Source: Chloroflexota bacterium (GTDB lineage: Bacteria; Chloroflexota; Anaerolineae; Anaerolineales; VGOW01). Taken from it: a stretch of 32,012 bases of DNA. The first letter of the stretch is position 1. Each line of letters starts with the position of its first letter. Shown here piece after piece: positions 1 to 6,824 of the stretch. A program made the position numbers and the translations under genes. The stretch is taken from positions 1-32,012 of the forward strand of contig JACPWC010000005.1 in the NCBI GenBank assembly GCA_016197225.1. Reading direction: 5' to 3'. Below the pieces are notes generated by a model. That model was not told the origin of the DNA, made no database searches, and was given only the letters and a program-made list of their open reading frames with translations.

Positions 1-165
1 GCCGGCGATGCGCTCGGTTCGTTCAATTGGTGGATGCGGCTGATGACGGGGTTACTGCTCGGCATCGGCGTTGTCTGGCTGGTGTATCCAATGATGGAGG
101 AATGGATGACCGACACGGTTCGCGAGATCGAAGCCAAGTTTAGAAACGCAGGCATTCCTCAATAA
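1..165 (+). CDS. C-terminal end of an unrecognised small membrane protein (partial, 5' end outside window)
   Basis: Frame 1 is open from the first base and stops at TAA 163-165, giving 54 residues. One hydrophobic stretch (about residues 11-30, with WWMRLMTGLLLGIGVVW) looks like a single membrane helix. It is followed by a short charged tail rich in Glu, Arg and Lys that would lie in the cytoplasm or periplasm. I do not recognise the family. A riboswitch-controlled transcript begins about 85 bases downstream, so this is the last gene of the preceding unit. Confidence 0.55.
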   Translation, partial: AGDALGSFNWWMRLMTGLLLGIGVVWLVYPMMEEWMTDTVREIEAKFRNAGIPQ

Positions 166-214
166 CGCGCACGCCGTTTTGCCCATACTCAATTCTGGCC
201 GGTAATTTTGAATC

Positions 215-244
215 TTGACACTGCTCCCCAACCTGTTGTAACAT
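215..244 (+). promoter_or_regulatory. Putative sigma-70-type promoter for the SAM riboswitch transcript
   Basis: A perfect TTGACA lies at 215-220. The best -10 candidate is TAACAT at 239-244 (18-base spacer, 4 of 6 matches). Transcription would start near 250, about 25 bases before the P1 stem of the riboswitch. The -10 element is weak, so the call rests on the -35 box and the position. Confidence 0.4.
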
Positions 245-273
245 CGCCCCCAACAACTCAATAACTATACACA

Positions 274-448
274 CTCTTATCCAGAGAGGCGGAGGGACCG
301 GCCCTGTGAAGCCTCGGCAACCTAGGGTGGTCGTGTGGTCCTGTAGTCTAGTAGTCGAATAGTCTGACTGCTTGACCACAAGACCAGGTGACTACCAGAC
401 TAAACTAAGGTGCCAATTCCGGCAGATGATGTTTCTGGAAGATGAGAG
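274..448 (+). promoter_or_regulatory. SAM-I (S-box) riboswitch with enlarged P3 arm
   Basis: The conserved SAM-I core is present in order. The P1 5' strand CTCTTATC (274-281) pairs with GATGAGAG (441-448). The AGAGAGGCGGAGGGAC block (about 281-298), the P2 loop around GAAGCCTCGGCAACC (308-322), GGTGCCAATTCCGGCAGAT (409-427) and the P4 side all match the family consensus. SAM-I riboswitches bind S-adenosylmethionine and usually switch off methionine and cysteine genes by terminator formation. A terminator at 470-506 and a Cys/Met PLP enzyme lie directly downstream. The arm between AACC and GGTGCC is unusually long (about 85 bases) because it holds a periodic repeat (328-402). Confidence 0.93.
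328..402 (+). repeat. 8-nt-periodic palindromic repeat array inside riboswitch P3
   Basis: Five units TRGTC begin at 328, 336, 344, 352 and 360, exactly 8 bases apart. Five reverse-complement-type units GAC(C/T)(A/G) begin at 366, 374, 382, 390 and 398, also exactly 8 apart. The two halves fold on each other: 328-340 pairs with 374-386 with one mismatch, and 344-348 pairs with 366-370. The array therefore forms a long hairpin and can slip in 8-base registers. Confidence 0.8.
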
Positions 449-469
449 GGTGACAATTTTGATCTATTG

Positions 470-506
470 CGCCCCCATCTTTTGTAAGAGTAGGGGCGTT
501 TTTGTT
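470..506 (+). terminator. Rho-independent terminator (riboswitch expression platform)
   Basis: CGCCCC (470-475) pairs with GGGGCG (493-498) around a partly paired loop, followed immediately by five T residues (499-503) and TTT at 505-507. It lies 22 bases after the riboswitch P1 stem and before the coding start, which is the expected position for SAM-controlled attenuation. Confidence 0.8.
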
Positions 507-520
507 TACCCCCACCCCGG

Positions 521-557
521 CCCTCCCCCGTTTGGAAATGCACCAAACAGGGGAGGG
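521..557 (+). repeat. Long hairpin overlapping the Shine-Dalgarno region of the PLP-enzyme gene
   Basis: CCCTCCCC plus GTTTGG (521-535) pairs with CCAAAC plus GGGGAGGG (543-557), giving about 14 pairs with one mismatch and a 7-base loop. The 3' arm contains the GAGGGGGA ribosome-binding sequence (553-560) of the start at 568, so the hairpin could mask it. It looks like one of the short palindromic repeats scattered through this genome. Confidence 0.7.
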
Positions 558-567
558 GGAGAACACA

Positions 568-2001
568 ATGATGACTACCGAACTCAATCTAAAATCGGCA
601 ATCTCCAACCTAAAATCTCAGCCCGGCCCGTCTACCACCGCCGTGCACGCCGGAACCGAGCGGCCTAACGCCCACCACGCGCTCACGCCGCCGGTGGTGC
701 AAACGGCCACCTACACCTTCGCCGACACCGCCGACCTGTGCGACTTCATGGACGCGCGAATGTGGGGCGCGGCCAAAGGCCGAACCGAGTATGGCCGCTA
801 TGGCAACCCCACTGTGGCCGCCGCCGAGGCCAAGCTGGCCGCGCTGGAGGGCGCGGAAGCGGCAGTGTTGTACTCGTCCGGTATGGCCGCAGTGACTTCG
901 ACTCTGCTCACCCTGTTGCAGTCCGGTTCGCACGTGGTGATCACGGATGACTCGTATCGCCGCACGCGCCAGTTCTGCTTGAACTTCCTCAAGAAGTTTG
1001 GGGTGGATTGCACCGTCGTGGCGATGGGCGACTACGAGGCAATGGAGGCCGCCATTCGCCCGACCACCCGCCTCATCATTTCCGAGTCGCCGACCAACCC
1101 CTATTTGCGGGTGTTGGATTTGGGGCGGGTGGCCGAGATTGCCAAACGGCATAACGTGAAGACGCTGGTGGATGCGACGTTTGCGACGCCGCTCAACTTG
1201 CGACCGCTGGAGTTTGGGATCGATCTGGTTTTGCACTCGGCTACAAAGTATTTAGGCGGGCACAACGATTTGCTGGCCGGGGTGGTGGCCGGGAGCGAGC
1301 AGTTGATCGCCTTGCTTCGCCAGCAGTTGTGGATGTTGGGCGGGGTGCTCGACCCGAACAATGCTTATTTGCTAGTGCGCGGACTCAAGACATTGGCGCT
1401 TCGTGTGGAACGGCAAAACCAAAACGGTCAGCGCCTGGCCGAGTTTCTGGAGAATCACCCGAAGGTCGAACGAGTCTGGTACCCCGGCCTCCCAGGTCAC
1501 CCTGATCATGAGACGGCCAAACGTCAGATGACCGGGTTCGGCGGGGTGATCAGCTTTGAAGTCAGAGGGGGCCTTTCGGCAGGCTCAGGGGAACCTTTAT
1601 CGGCGGCGAGCCGGGTCGTGGATGGAGTCCGAATCCCGATCATCGCGCCGAGTCTGGGCGGAGTCGAGAGTCTGATCGAGCAACCGGCGTTGATGTCGTA
1701 TTATGAGATGTCTACCGAGGAGCGGCTGGAAGTTGGCATCGAACGTGACGCCGCCTCCGGCGATGTTGAAGAAGGCCGACGCCGCCGACGTGCCGGTGGT
1801 GGTTTTGCCGGAAGGCGCGAACCTGCGCGAGGTGCACCGGGCGACGTTGACTCTGATCACCAACCGGCAGGCGCACATTGCCCAGCGCACAACGCAGACT
1901 TACCACTGGCTGGCCCAACTTTCGGCGGAGAGCAAGGGGCTGGAGGCCATTGCCGGCGCGATGGCGGCTCTCACCGGCCACCACGTAGTGGTGCAGGATA
2001 A
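568..2001 (+). CDS. Cys/Met metabolism PLP enzyme (cystathionine gamma-synthase / O-acetylhomoserine sulfhydrylase family), C-terminus replaced after about 1740
   Basis: This is a trans-sulfuration enzyme using pyridoxal phosphate in methionine/cysteine synthesis, which agrees with the SAM riboswitch upstream. Visible motifs include TRTEYGRYGNPT-like sequence near the N-terminus (GRTEYGRYGNPTVAAAE), the YSSGMAA cofactor-binding loop, SESPTNPYLRV, and the PLP lysine in HSATKYLGGH (Lys227 from this start). ATG 568 is chosen because GAGGGGGA lies 7 bases upstream. The first 18 residues appear to be encoded by an AATCTAAAATC-type repeat. Family similarity stops at about residue 391 (…EERLEVGI, base 1740). 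The usual last 25-30 residues, which include the Arg of the (V/L)R-S-x-G-(I/V)-E motif, are missing. The frame then runs about 87 residues out of frame through the downstream regulator gene, so the product is probably inactive if the sequence is correct. Confidence 0.85.
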   Translation: MMTTELNLKSAISNLKSQPGPSTTAVHAGTERPNAHHALTPPVVQTATYTFADTADLCDFMDARMWGAAKGRTEYGRYGNPTVAAAEAKLAALEGAEAAVLYSSGMAAVTSTLLTLLQSGSHVVITDDSYRRTRQFCLNFLKKFGVDCTVVAMGDYEAMEAAIRPTTRLIISESPTNPYLRVLDLGRVAEIAKRHNVKTLVDATFATPLNLRPLEFGIDLVLHSATKYLGGHNDLLAGVVAGSEQLIALLRQQLWMLGGVLDPNNAYLLVRGLKTLALRVERQNQNGQRLAEFLENHPKVERVWYPGLPGHPDHETAKRQMTGFGGVISFEVRGGLSAGSGEPLSAASRVVDGVRIPIIAPSLGGVESLIEQPALMSYYEMSTEERLEVGIERDAASGDVEEGRRRRRAGGGFAGRREPARGAPGDVDSDHQPAGAHCPAHNADLPLAGPTFGGEQGAGGHCRRDGGSHRPPRSGAG

Positions 2002-3124
2002 ACGGTTGAGTCCGATTGCGGTGGTGGAGCCGGAGTCGAAAATCTCCAATTGGAATGAAATTCTGGACGGACTCGGCAAGGTGGAGTCTCTGCCTGCCGG
2101 TTGGGCCGACCGCAAACAAGTGGCGGCGCGCAATAATGAAGTGGAGCGGCAGAAGATTGCAGGCAGTTTGTCGCGGCTGGTGATGCCGGTTGTGGTCGGG
2201 CGGCTGGCGCGTGGCTATGTGTCGGTAGTTGCCGATGATGACGATCTAGACTCGCTGGATGTGCTGGTGATTGAGCAGGGTGCGGCGGCGTGCGGGCTGG
2301 AAATGTCGCGCACCAAAGCAGTGAGCGAGGCCACCAAGCGTTTGCGTGGCGATTTCATTGACGCAGTGCTGGCTGGCACGATCTCGAAGCAGGAGATCAA
2401 ACGTTGGGCCGAGCGCATCGGCCACGACATTACCGCGCCGCACGCGGCGGTGATCTTCGCCTGGCCGGAGATTCCGAACCCGCCGACCATTCGCCGTTTG
2501 GAGACCATTGTGAACGGGGAACTTGGGTTGGGGCGGGTGGAGACGCTGGCCCGGGTGGGCGAGAATGAGGCCAGTGTGTTTGTGGCGCTGGGCGTTGACG
2601 GCTCGCTGAAGCAAGCGCGGGCGCTGGCGCAGGCGGTGTGCGATCAGGCATCGAAAGAATACCCGAAGATCAAGTTGTTGTGCGGCCTGGGCCGGCCGGC
2701 GGCTACGATCTCCGACTGGCACACGTCGTACAAAGAGGCCGGGCAGGCCCTGGCGGCGGCGCGGCGCATTAGCGACGGCGGGCCGCTGTACTTCGGCGAC
2801 CTGTCGGTCCATCGTCTGTTGTTTCAGCTTGAGGGCCACCCGGAGTTGGCCGCCTTTTGTAACGAGACGTTGGGCGCGTTGATTGAGTACGACACTGCCC
2901 ACCACAGCAATCTCCTTCAAACACTGTCCGCCTACTTCGTCCATCACGGCAACCTGTCGCAGACAGCGGAGGCGCTTTACATCCATCGTAACACCTTGCA
3001 ATATCGTATGGATCGCATCGCCGAAATCTCCGGCTTCGATCTCGACAACCCCGAGACGCGGCTGTCGGTGCAGTTGGCGTTGAAGGCTTACCGGCTGTTG
3101 TATCCGCAGTCGGACTCAAAGTAA
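1703..3124 (+). CDS. PucR-type transcriptional regulator, N-terminus truncated
   Basis: The protein resembles PucR/CdaR-like regulators of purine or amino-acid catabolism. The end of a PucR N-terminal domain is visible (PPAMLKKADAADVPVVVLPE, from about base 1751). A linker and a GGDEF-like central region with ERIGHDITAPHAAVIFAWPE follow. A C-terminal helix-turn-helix is clear: HHGNLSQTAEALYIHRNTLQYR near base 2940-3010. The first 80 or so residues of the usual domain are absent, because the sequence upstream of about 1741 belongs to the PLP-enzyme gene in another frame. Possible starts are ATG 1703, inside the neighbour, or ATG 1763, which leaves only LKKAD onward. The DNA-binding half is intact. 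Its target cannot be read from the sequence. Confidence 0.8.
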   Translation: MRCLPRSGWKLASNVTPPPAMLKKADAADVPVVVLPEGANLREVHRATLTLITNRQAHIAQRTTQTYHWLAQLSAESKGLEAIAGAMAALTGHHVVVQDKRLSPIAVVEPESKISNWNEILDGLGKVESLPAGWADRKQVAARNNEVERQKIAGSLSRLVMPVVVGRLARGYVSVVADDDDLDSLDVLVIEQGAAACGLEMSRTKAVSEATKRLRGDFIDAVLAGTISKQEIKRWAERIGHDITAPHAAVIFAWPEIPNPPTIRRLETIVNGELGLGRVETLARVGENEASVFVALGVDGSLKQARALAQAVCDQASKEYPKIKLLCGLGRPAATISDWHTSYKEAGQALAAARRISDGGPLYFGDLSVHRLLFQLEGHPELAAFCNETLGALIEYDTAHHSNLLQTLSAYFVHHGNLSQTAEALYIHRNTLQYRMDRIAEISGFDLDNPETRLSVQLALKAYRLLYPQSDSK

Positions 3125-3128
3125 TGGG

Positions 3129-3190
3129 ACGCAGATGAACACGGATGAACGCAGATTCTTCTCTGAATCTGTGTGTTTCGCGTTCGGCTT
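3129..3190 (+). repeat. Degenerate intergenic repeat with hairpin
   Basis: GCAGATGAACACGGATGAAC is followed by a perfect 7-bp hairpin, CAGATTC (3152-3158) with GAATCTG (3165-3171), and TGTGTTT. The wording matches a widespread family of ACGCAGAT-type palindromic intergenic repeats. It may also act as a weak terminator for the regulator gene. Confidence 0.5.
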
Positions 3191-3232
3191 ATCTCTCATC
3201 TTTTCTTTTGTTCCAGCAGCGGCAAAACAAAC

Positions 3233-3739
3233 GTGGACATTGAGATACAACCAGCTTCTCTGAGCGACAAGCCCATCCTTCGCAATCTGCTGGAACTGTG
3301 CCAGCACGATTACAGCGAATTTGATAGCGCTGACGTGGATGAGCACGGGCTTTTTGGTTACAACTACCTCGACAATTATTGGACGGAGCCTGGCCGCCAC
3401 CCATTCCTGGTGAGAGTGTCGGGCAAGCTGGCCGGGTTTGTGCTAGTCCGGCTTCTGGACTCGGCTGACAACCAACCCACTTACTCAATGGCCGAATTCT
3501 TCATCTTGAGAAAGTATCGCCGGCTTGGAGTGGGCCGCGAAGTAGCTCGTCGTATCTTCGACAAGTTTCAGGGCAAGTGGAGTGTGGCGCAGGAAGACGG
3601 CAATCGTCCAGCGCAAGCCTTTTGGCGGAAAGTGATCGCCGAGTACACAAACGAAGATTATGAAGAAGTCCAACGGCAGGATGATGAGTGGCGGGGGCCA
3701 ATCCAGATGTTCAATCCAAGAGAGACGGCACGCCATTAG
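3233..3739 (+). CDS. GNAT-family N-acetyltransferase
   Basis: A predicted cytosolic acetyl-CoA-dependent acetyltransferase of about 168 residues. The acetyl-CoA pyrophosphate-binding motif is visible as RRLGVGREVARRIFDKF near residues 97-113. It is preceded by the strand with MAEFFILRKY and followed by NRPAQAFWRKV, the usual C-terminal part of the fold. GTG 3233 (VDIEIQPAS…) is preferred over ATG 3173, because the upstream 20 residues are encoded by repeat sequence and look unlike a GNAT N-terminus. No strong ribosome-binding site is visible. The substrate is unknown. A second acetyltransferase-like gene follows after about 107 bases with nothing clear between them. Confidence 0.75.
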   Translation: MDIEIQPASLSDKPILRNLLELCQHDYSEFDSADVDEHGLFGYNYLDNYWTEPGRHPFLVRVSGKLAGFVLVRLLDSADNQPTYSMAEFFILRKYRRLGVGREVARRIFDKFQGKWSVAQEDGNRPAQAFWRKVIAEYTNEDYEEVQRQDDEWRGPIQMFNPRETARH

Positions 3740-3846
3740 TGTGCATCCTGCCTAACCCTCATTTCCCCAAGTTTCTCCAGTTTTACCGTAGACCCTCCAT
3801 CCGCTGTGTTCTAAAATTCACAGTACAGGGTGATTGGAGGTGCTTC

Positions 3847-4239
3847 GTGAACTGCATCAAACTTACTGTCAATGCTTATACTCAACCGCGCATGAAGGCC
3901 TTTGAAGCTAAAGCGGGCCTGCCCAACACCGTTTCGGAGCAGATGCTCAAAGAGGTGAACAGGCCGCCTATGGCCGAGTATTACGCGGTTGAAGAGGGCC
4001 GCGAGTGGTTGGGCCGGATGCGACTGACCACTGGCGGCCTCAACGCCATTCTGGTGGACGCGCTCGACGTTCTGCCCGGCCAGCCTAACGAAGCTGAGGT
4101 TGCCAGCCTCCTGCTCGATCAAGCACGCGCGGTGGCCGGAGCCAGCAATCGCGTGCTCACCGTGCTCACGGCGAATCAGGAAGAGCGGTGGGCGGCTTAT
4201 GGCTTCAAGGCGGCCACCCCGGCGCTGACGCTGGCGTAA
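3847..4239 (+). CDS. Small acetyltransferase-like protein (possible GNAT)
   Basis: A 130-residue protein starting at GTG 3847, chosen because GGAGG at 3836-3840 is placed 6 bases upstream. The C-terminal half has an alternating pattern ending in RVLTVLTANQEERWAAYGFK, which resembles the last strand-helix pair of GNAT enzymes (N…Y…GF). A clear acetyl-CoA loop (R-x-x-G-x-G) is not visible, so the family call is tentative. The gene is followed by a strong terminator at 4283-4312 and looks monocistronic. Confidence 0.6.
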   Translation: MNCIKLTVNAYTQPRMKAFEAKAGLPNTVSEQMLKEVNRPPMAEYYAVEEGREWLGRMRLTTGGLNAILVDALDVLPGQPNEAEVASLLLDQARAVAGASNRVLTVLTANQEERWAAYGFKAATPALTLA

Positions 4240-4282
4240 GAAGTCGCGGATACAACGCTCCGCGGTTCCCACAAAAAAATAT

Positions 4283-4315
4283 GAGCCGACGTTTCCAAAC
4301 GTCGGCTCTTTTGTT
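4283..4315 (+). terminator. Strong Rho-independent terminator
   Basis: GAGCCGACGTTT (4283-4294) is perfectly complementary to AAACGTCGGCTC (4297-4308), followed by TTTTGTTGT. A run of A residues (4273-4279) precedes the stem, so it could also terminate in the other direction. It separates the acetyltransferase-like gene from the nucleotidyltransferase. Confidence 0.9.
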
Positions 4316-4316
4316 G

Positions 4317-4322
4317 TATAGT
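4317..4322 (+). promoter_or_regulatory. Putative -10 element for a leaderless transcript
   Basis: TATAGT at 4317-4322 ends 7 bases before the GTG start at 4330, directly after the terminator. There is no ribosome-binding sequence between them. This spacing places the transcription start at or next to the start codon. No -35 box is evident. Confidence 0.35.
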
Positions 4323-4329
4323 TGCCCTT

Positions 4330-5139
4330 GTGTCATCCTCTGCTACCCATCCCACGCCGCACCCAGACATCAACGCTGTCCTGAGCGCATTGTTATCAGG
4401 CGCGCAAATGATTTTGGGAGAACGTTTTATCGGCCTGTATCTTTGCGGCTCGCTTGTCAGCGGTGATTTCAATCCTCAGACAAGCGACATTGATTTTGTC
4501 GTCGTCACCGCCGACGAGCTTCCGGGCGATGTGGTTTCGGCTTTGAAAGCGATGCACACCCGCCTCGCAGCCAGCGGCCTGAAGGGGGCGGCGAGATTAG
4601 AAGGCGACTACATTCCGCTGTTGGCGCTCCGCCGCTACGATCCACGGCGGGCAAGTTACCCGCATCTTGGCGTGGACGGGCATTTTGACGTGGAACATCA
4701 TGGGAGCGATTCGGTCATTCAACGCCACACCCTTCGAGAACAGGGAGTCGGGATAGCCGGCTCATCCCTACAAACCTTGATTGATCCGGTTGAACCGAAT
4801 GACTTACGGCAGGCCGCGCTGGAGTTGCTGCGCGAGTGGTGGTTACCACAACTCCATCACCCCTTTCGGTTGCGCAGTAGCGAGTATCAAGCCTATGCTG
4901 TTCTCACAATGTGCCGGGCGCTCTACACACTACAACATGCAACAATCGTCTCAAAGCCGGTCGCGGCGCGGTGGGCGCAGGAAGCGCTTGATGAGCGTTG
5001 GGCAGAGCTAATTGGGCAAGCCTTGGCATGGCGGCCCGACGCGCAATCGGACAATTTGATTGAAACGCTGGACTTTATCAGGCATATGCTTGAACGCAGT
5101 CAGCAGTTTGAGGCGCTCATTTATGAACAAACTCGCTAA
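4330..5139 (+). CDS. Nucleotidyltransferase with C-terminal DUF4111 (AadA/ANT-like)
   Basis: The protein has 269 residues. The polymerase-beta nucleotidyltransferase signature is clear: GS at 40-41 in [12 protein letters not shown], then SDIDF with Asp53 and Asp55 as metal ligands. The C-terminal half has [17 protein letters not shown] and the [19 protein letters not shown] segment typical of aminoglycoside adenylyltransferase-type proteins (DUF4111), where substrate and ATP contacts are made. The family transfers AMP to small hydroxylated molecules, including streptomycin and spectinomycin. A chromosomal copy among housekeeping genes does not prove resistance. GTG 4330 is the only reasonable start. 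The 3' end overlaps the next gene by 17 bases. Confidence 0.8.
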   Translation: MSSSATHPTPHPDINAVLSALLSGAQMILGERFIGLYLCGSLVSGDFNPQTSDIDFVVVTADELPGDVVSALKAMHTRLAASGLKGAARLEGDYIPLLALRRYDPRRASYPHLGVDGHFDVEHHGSDSVIQRHTLREQGVGIAGSSLQTLIDPVEPNDLRQAALELLREWWLPQLHHPFRLRSSEYQAYAVLTMCRALYTLQHATIVSKPVAARWAQEALDERWAELIGQALAWRPDAQSDNLIETLDFIRHMLERSQQFEALIYEQTR

Positions 5140-6148
5140 CGAAACCAGCCCTTACTTGCTTCAGCACACCCACAACCCGGTTGAGTGGTATCCGTGGGGC
5201 GAAGAGGCGTTAGCCAGGGCCAAAGCCGAGGACAAGCCGATCTTTCTCAGCATAGGTTATGCGGCATGCCACTGGTGTCACGTCATGGCTCATGAGAGTT
5301 TTGAGAACGAGCAAATCGCGGCCCTGATGAACAAGTATTTTGTAAACGTGAAAGTGGATCGCGAAGAACGACCCGATCTCGACGCGATTTACATGGACGC
5401 CGTCGTGGCCTTGACCGGGCATGGCGGCTGGCCCATGAGCGTCTTTCTCGCGCCAGACGGTATGCCGTTTTGGGGCGGCACGTATTTTCCGCCCGCGCCC
5501 CGGGGCGGCATGCCGGGCTTCGCGCAAGTGCTGGAAGGCATTCACGAGGCCTGGATCAACCGGCGCGACACGGTGTTCAAGGGCGGCAAGGAAGTGCTCG
5601 ATCACATTCAGCAGAACCAGTCCGCTGAAGTGCCGGGCAGCGGCGGGTTGACTCAGGAGACGCTGCCAGAGGCGGCTCAAGCCTTGTGGAGTCAGTTCGA
5701 CTGGCGAAACGCCGGGTGGGGGTCAGCGCCAAAGTTTTCCCAACCGATGACGCTCGAATTTTTGATCCGCCATCACCTGCTCGCCAACGATCCGCTCGCG
5801 CTCGAAATGGCGACCAAGACTCTTGACGCGATGATGCGCGGCGGCATGTACGACCAACTTGGCGGCGGCTTTCACCGTTACGCCACCGACGCCATCTGGC
5901 TCGTGCCACACTTCGAGAAGATGCTGTACGACAACAGCCAACTCGCTCGCGTCTACCTTCATGCCTGGCAGGTGACGGGAACCCGCCACTATAAAAGATG
6001 CGCCGAAGAAATTCTCGACTACGTTTTGCGCGAGATGACCGACGCGGGCGGAATAGCGAGGGTCGTCTTTATCGTTCGTGGCGGCGCGGCCAGGCCAAGT
6101 TCAACGCTTATCTTGAAGATTACACGGGAGTCGTCGAAGGTTTGCTGA
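5123..6148 (+). CDS. YyaL/DUF255 thioredoxin-domain protein, N-terminal fragment (frame lost near 6050)
   Basis: The N-terminal thioredoxin-like domain of the YyaL/spermatogenesis-associated-20 family is clear: [20 protein letters not shown] at the start, then [15 protein letters not shown] with the CxxC cysteines at 49 and 52, then [14 protein letters not shown] and [13 protein letters not shown]. The beginning of the (alpha/alpha)6 barrel follows ([20 protein letters not shown]). ATG 5123 is the family's usual start and overlaps the preceding gene by 17 bases. The correct frame ends around LREMTDAGG (about base 6050), after which translation is nonsense to 6148. The normal next segment (DADSEG…, …KVLTAWNGLM) is missing. 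The continuation lies in another frame just downstream. Confidence 0.85.
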   Translation: MNKLANETSPYLLQHTHNPVEWYPWGEEALARAKAEDKPIFLSIGYAACHWCHVMAHESFENEQIAALMNKYFVNVKVDREERPDLDAIYMDAVVALTGHGGWPMSVFLAPDGMPFWGGTYFPPAPRGGMPGFAQVLEGIHEAWINRRDTVFKGGKEVLDHIQQNQSAEVPGSGGLTQETLPEAAQALWSQFDWRNAGWGSAPKFSQPMTLEFLIRHHLLANDPLALEMATKTLDAMMRGGMYDQLGGGFHRYATDAIWLVPHFEKMLYDNSQLARVYLHAWQVTGTRHYKRCAEEILDYVLREMTDAGGIARVVFIVRGGAARPSSTLILKITRESSKVC

Positions 6149-6723
6149 CGTTGTACGAAACGACGTTTGAGACTCGGTGGTTTACGGCGGCGCAGGAACT
6201 AACCGAAACGATGATTGCCCGCTTTGCCGATCCACAGGGCGGCTTCTTCGACACCAGCGACGATCACGAGTCGCTGGTCGTCCGGCCTAAGAGCGTGCAA
6301 GACAACGCCGTGCCGTCGGGCAACGCGCTGGCGGCTACTGTTTTGCTCAAGCTGGCCGCCCTGACCGGCGAAGGCCGTTACTCCGAAATAGCCGAGAAGA
6401 TGATCCAGTCTGTTCAGCCCATCCTGTCACGCTACCCGACCGGTTTCGCGCAATGGCTGGTGGCGCTGGCGTTTGCCCTGAGCAAGCCCAAAGAGATCGC
6501 CATCATTGGCGAGCCGGGGCAGGGCGATGTGAACGAAATGCTGGAAGTGGTGCGGGGCGCGTACCGCCCGTTTCAGGTCACGGCAGTGGGCGGCGAAGAT
6601 TCAATTGTGCCGCTGTTGGCCGGGCGGCCACAACTTGGCGGCAAGGCCACGGCTTACGTGTGCGAGAACTTTACTTGCAAGCAACCGGTGAATGAAGTTG
6701 AGAAGTTGCGGGAATTGCTGTAG
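5998..6723 (+). CDS. YyaL/DUF255 protein, C-terminal fragment
   Basis: From about base 6053 this frame matches the C-terminal half of the same family: [20 protein letters not shown], then [18 protein letters not shown] and [13 protein letters not shown], ending with the Cys-containing [13 protein letters not shown] tail. Residues before about position 18 are an artefact of the open frame. The two halves add up to roughly 530 residues, against about 680 usual, so 140-150 residues are missing between them as well as the frame change. The gene is a pseudogene if the sequence is right. Confidence 0.8.
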   Translation: MRRRNSRLRFARDDRRGRNSEGRLYRSWRRGQAKFNAYLEDYTGVVEGLLTLYETTFETRWFTAAQELTETMIARFADPQGGFFDTSDDHESLVVRPKSVQDNAVPSGNALAATVLLKLAALTGEGRYSEIAEKMIQSVQPILSRYPTGFAQWLVALAFALSKPKEIAIIGEPGQGDVNEMLEVVRGAYRPFQVTAVGGEDSIVPLLAGRPQLGGKATAYVCENFTCKQPVNEVEKLRELL

Positions 6724-6738
6724 CGCGAACGGAGTACA

Positions 6739-6817
6739 CCACGAAGACACCAGGACTCGAAGTTTCACGAAGAAGACAGAAAACTTTGTGTGCCTTTGTG
6801 CCTTCGAGCCTTCGTGG
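6739..6817. repeat. Intergenic inverted repeat between convergent genes
   Basis: CCACGAAG (6739-6746) and CTCGAAG pair with CTTCGAG and CTTCGTGG (6810-6817). The text (CACCACGAAGACAC…CTTTGTGCCTTCG) belongs to a common CACGAAG-type repeat family. It lies between two genes that converge, so it may serve as a bidirectional terminator. Confidence 0.6.
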
Positions 6818-6824
6818 CGAATCG

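Noticed and set aside
328-402. CRISPR-like array suggested by the regular spacing
   Set aside because: The period is 8 bases with 5-base repeats and the two halves are inverted. CRISPR repeats are longer and direct with 30-40-base spacers, and no cas genes are nearby.
610-1236. Long - strand open frame opposite the PLP-enzyme gene
   Set aside because: It is a shadow of the GC-rich coding frame on the other strand. The protein is rich in Arg, His and Gly with no recognisable domain.
2246-3001. 251-codon - strand frame opposite the PucR-type gene
   Set aside because: Antisense shadow. It has low-complexity basic composition and no family features, while the + strand frame has a clear helix-turn-helix.
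4783-5011. Possible small + strand gene inside the nucleotidyltransferase gene
   Set aside because: It lies wholly inside a well-supported gene in another frame, and the product looks random.
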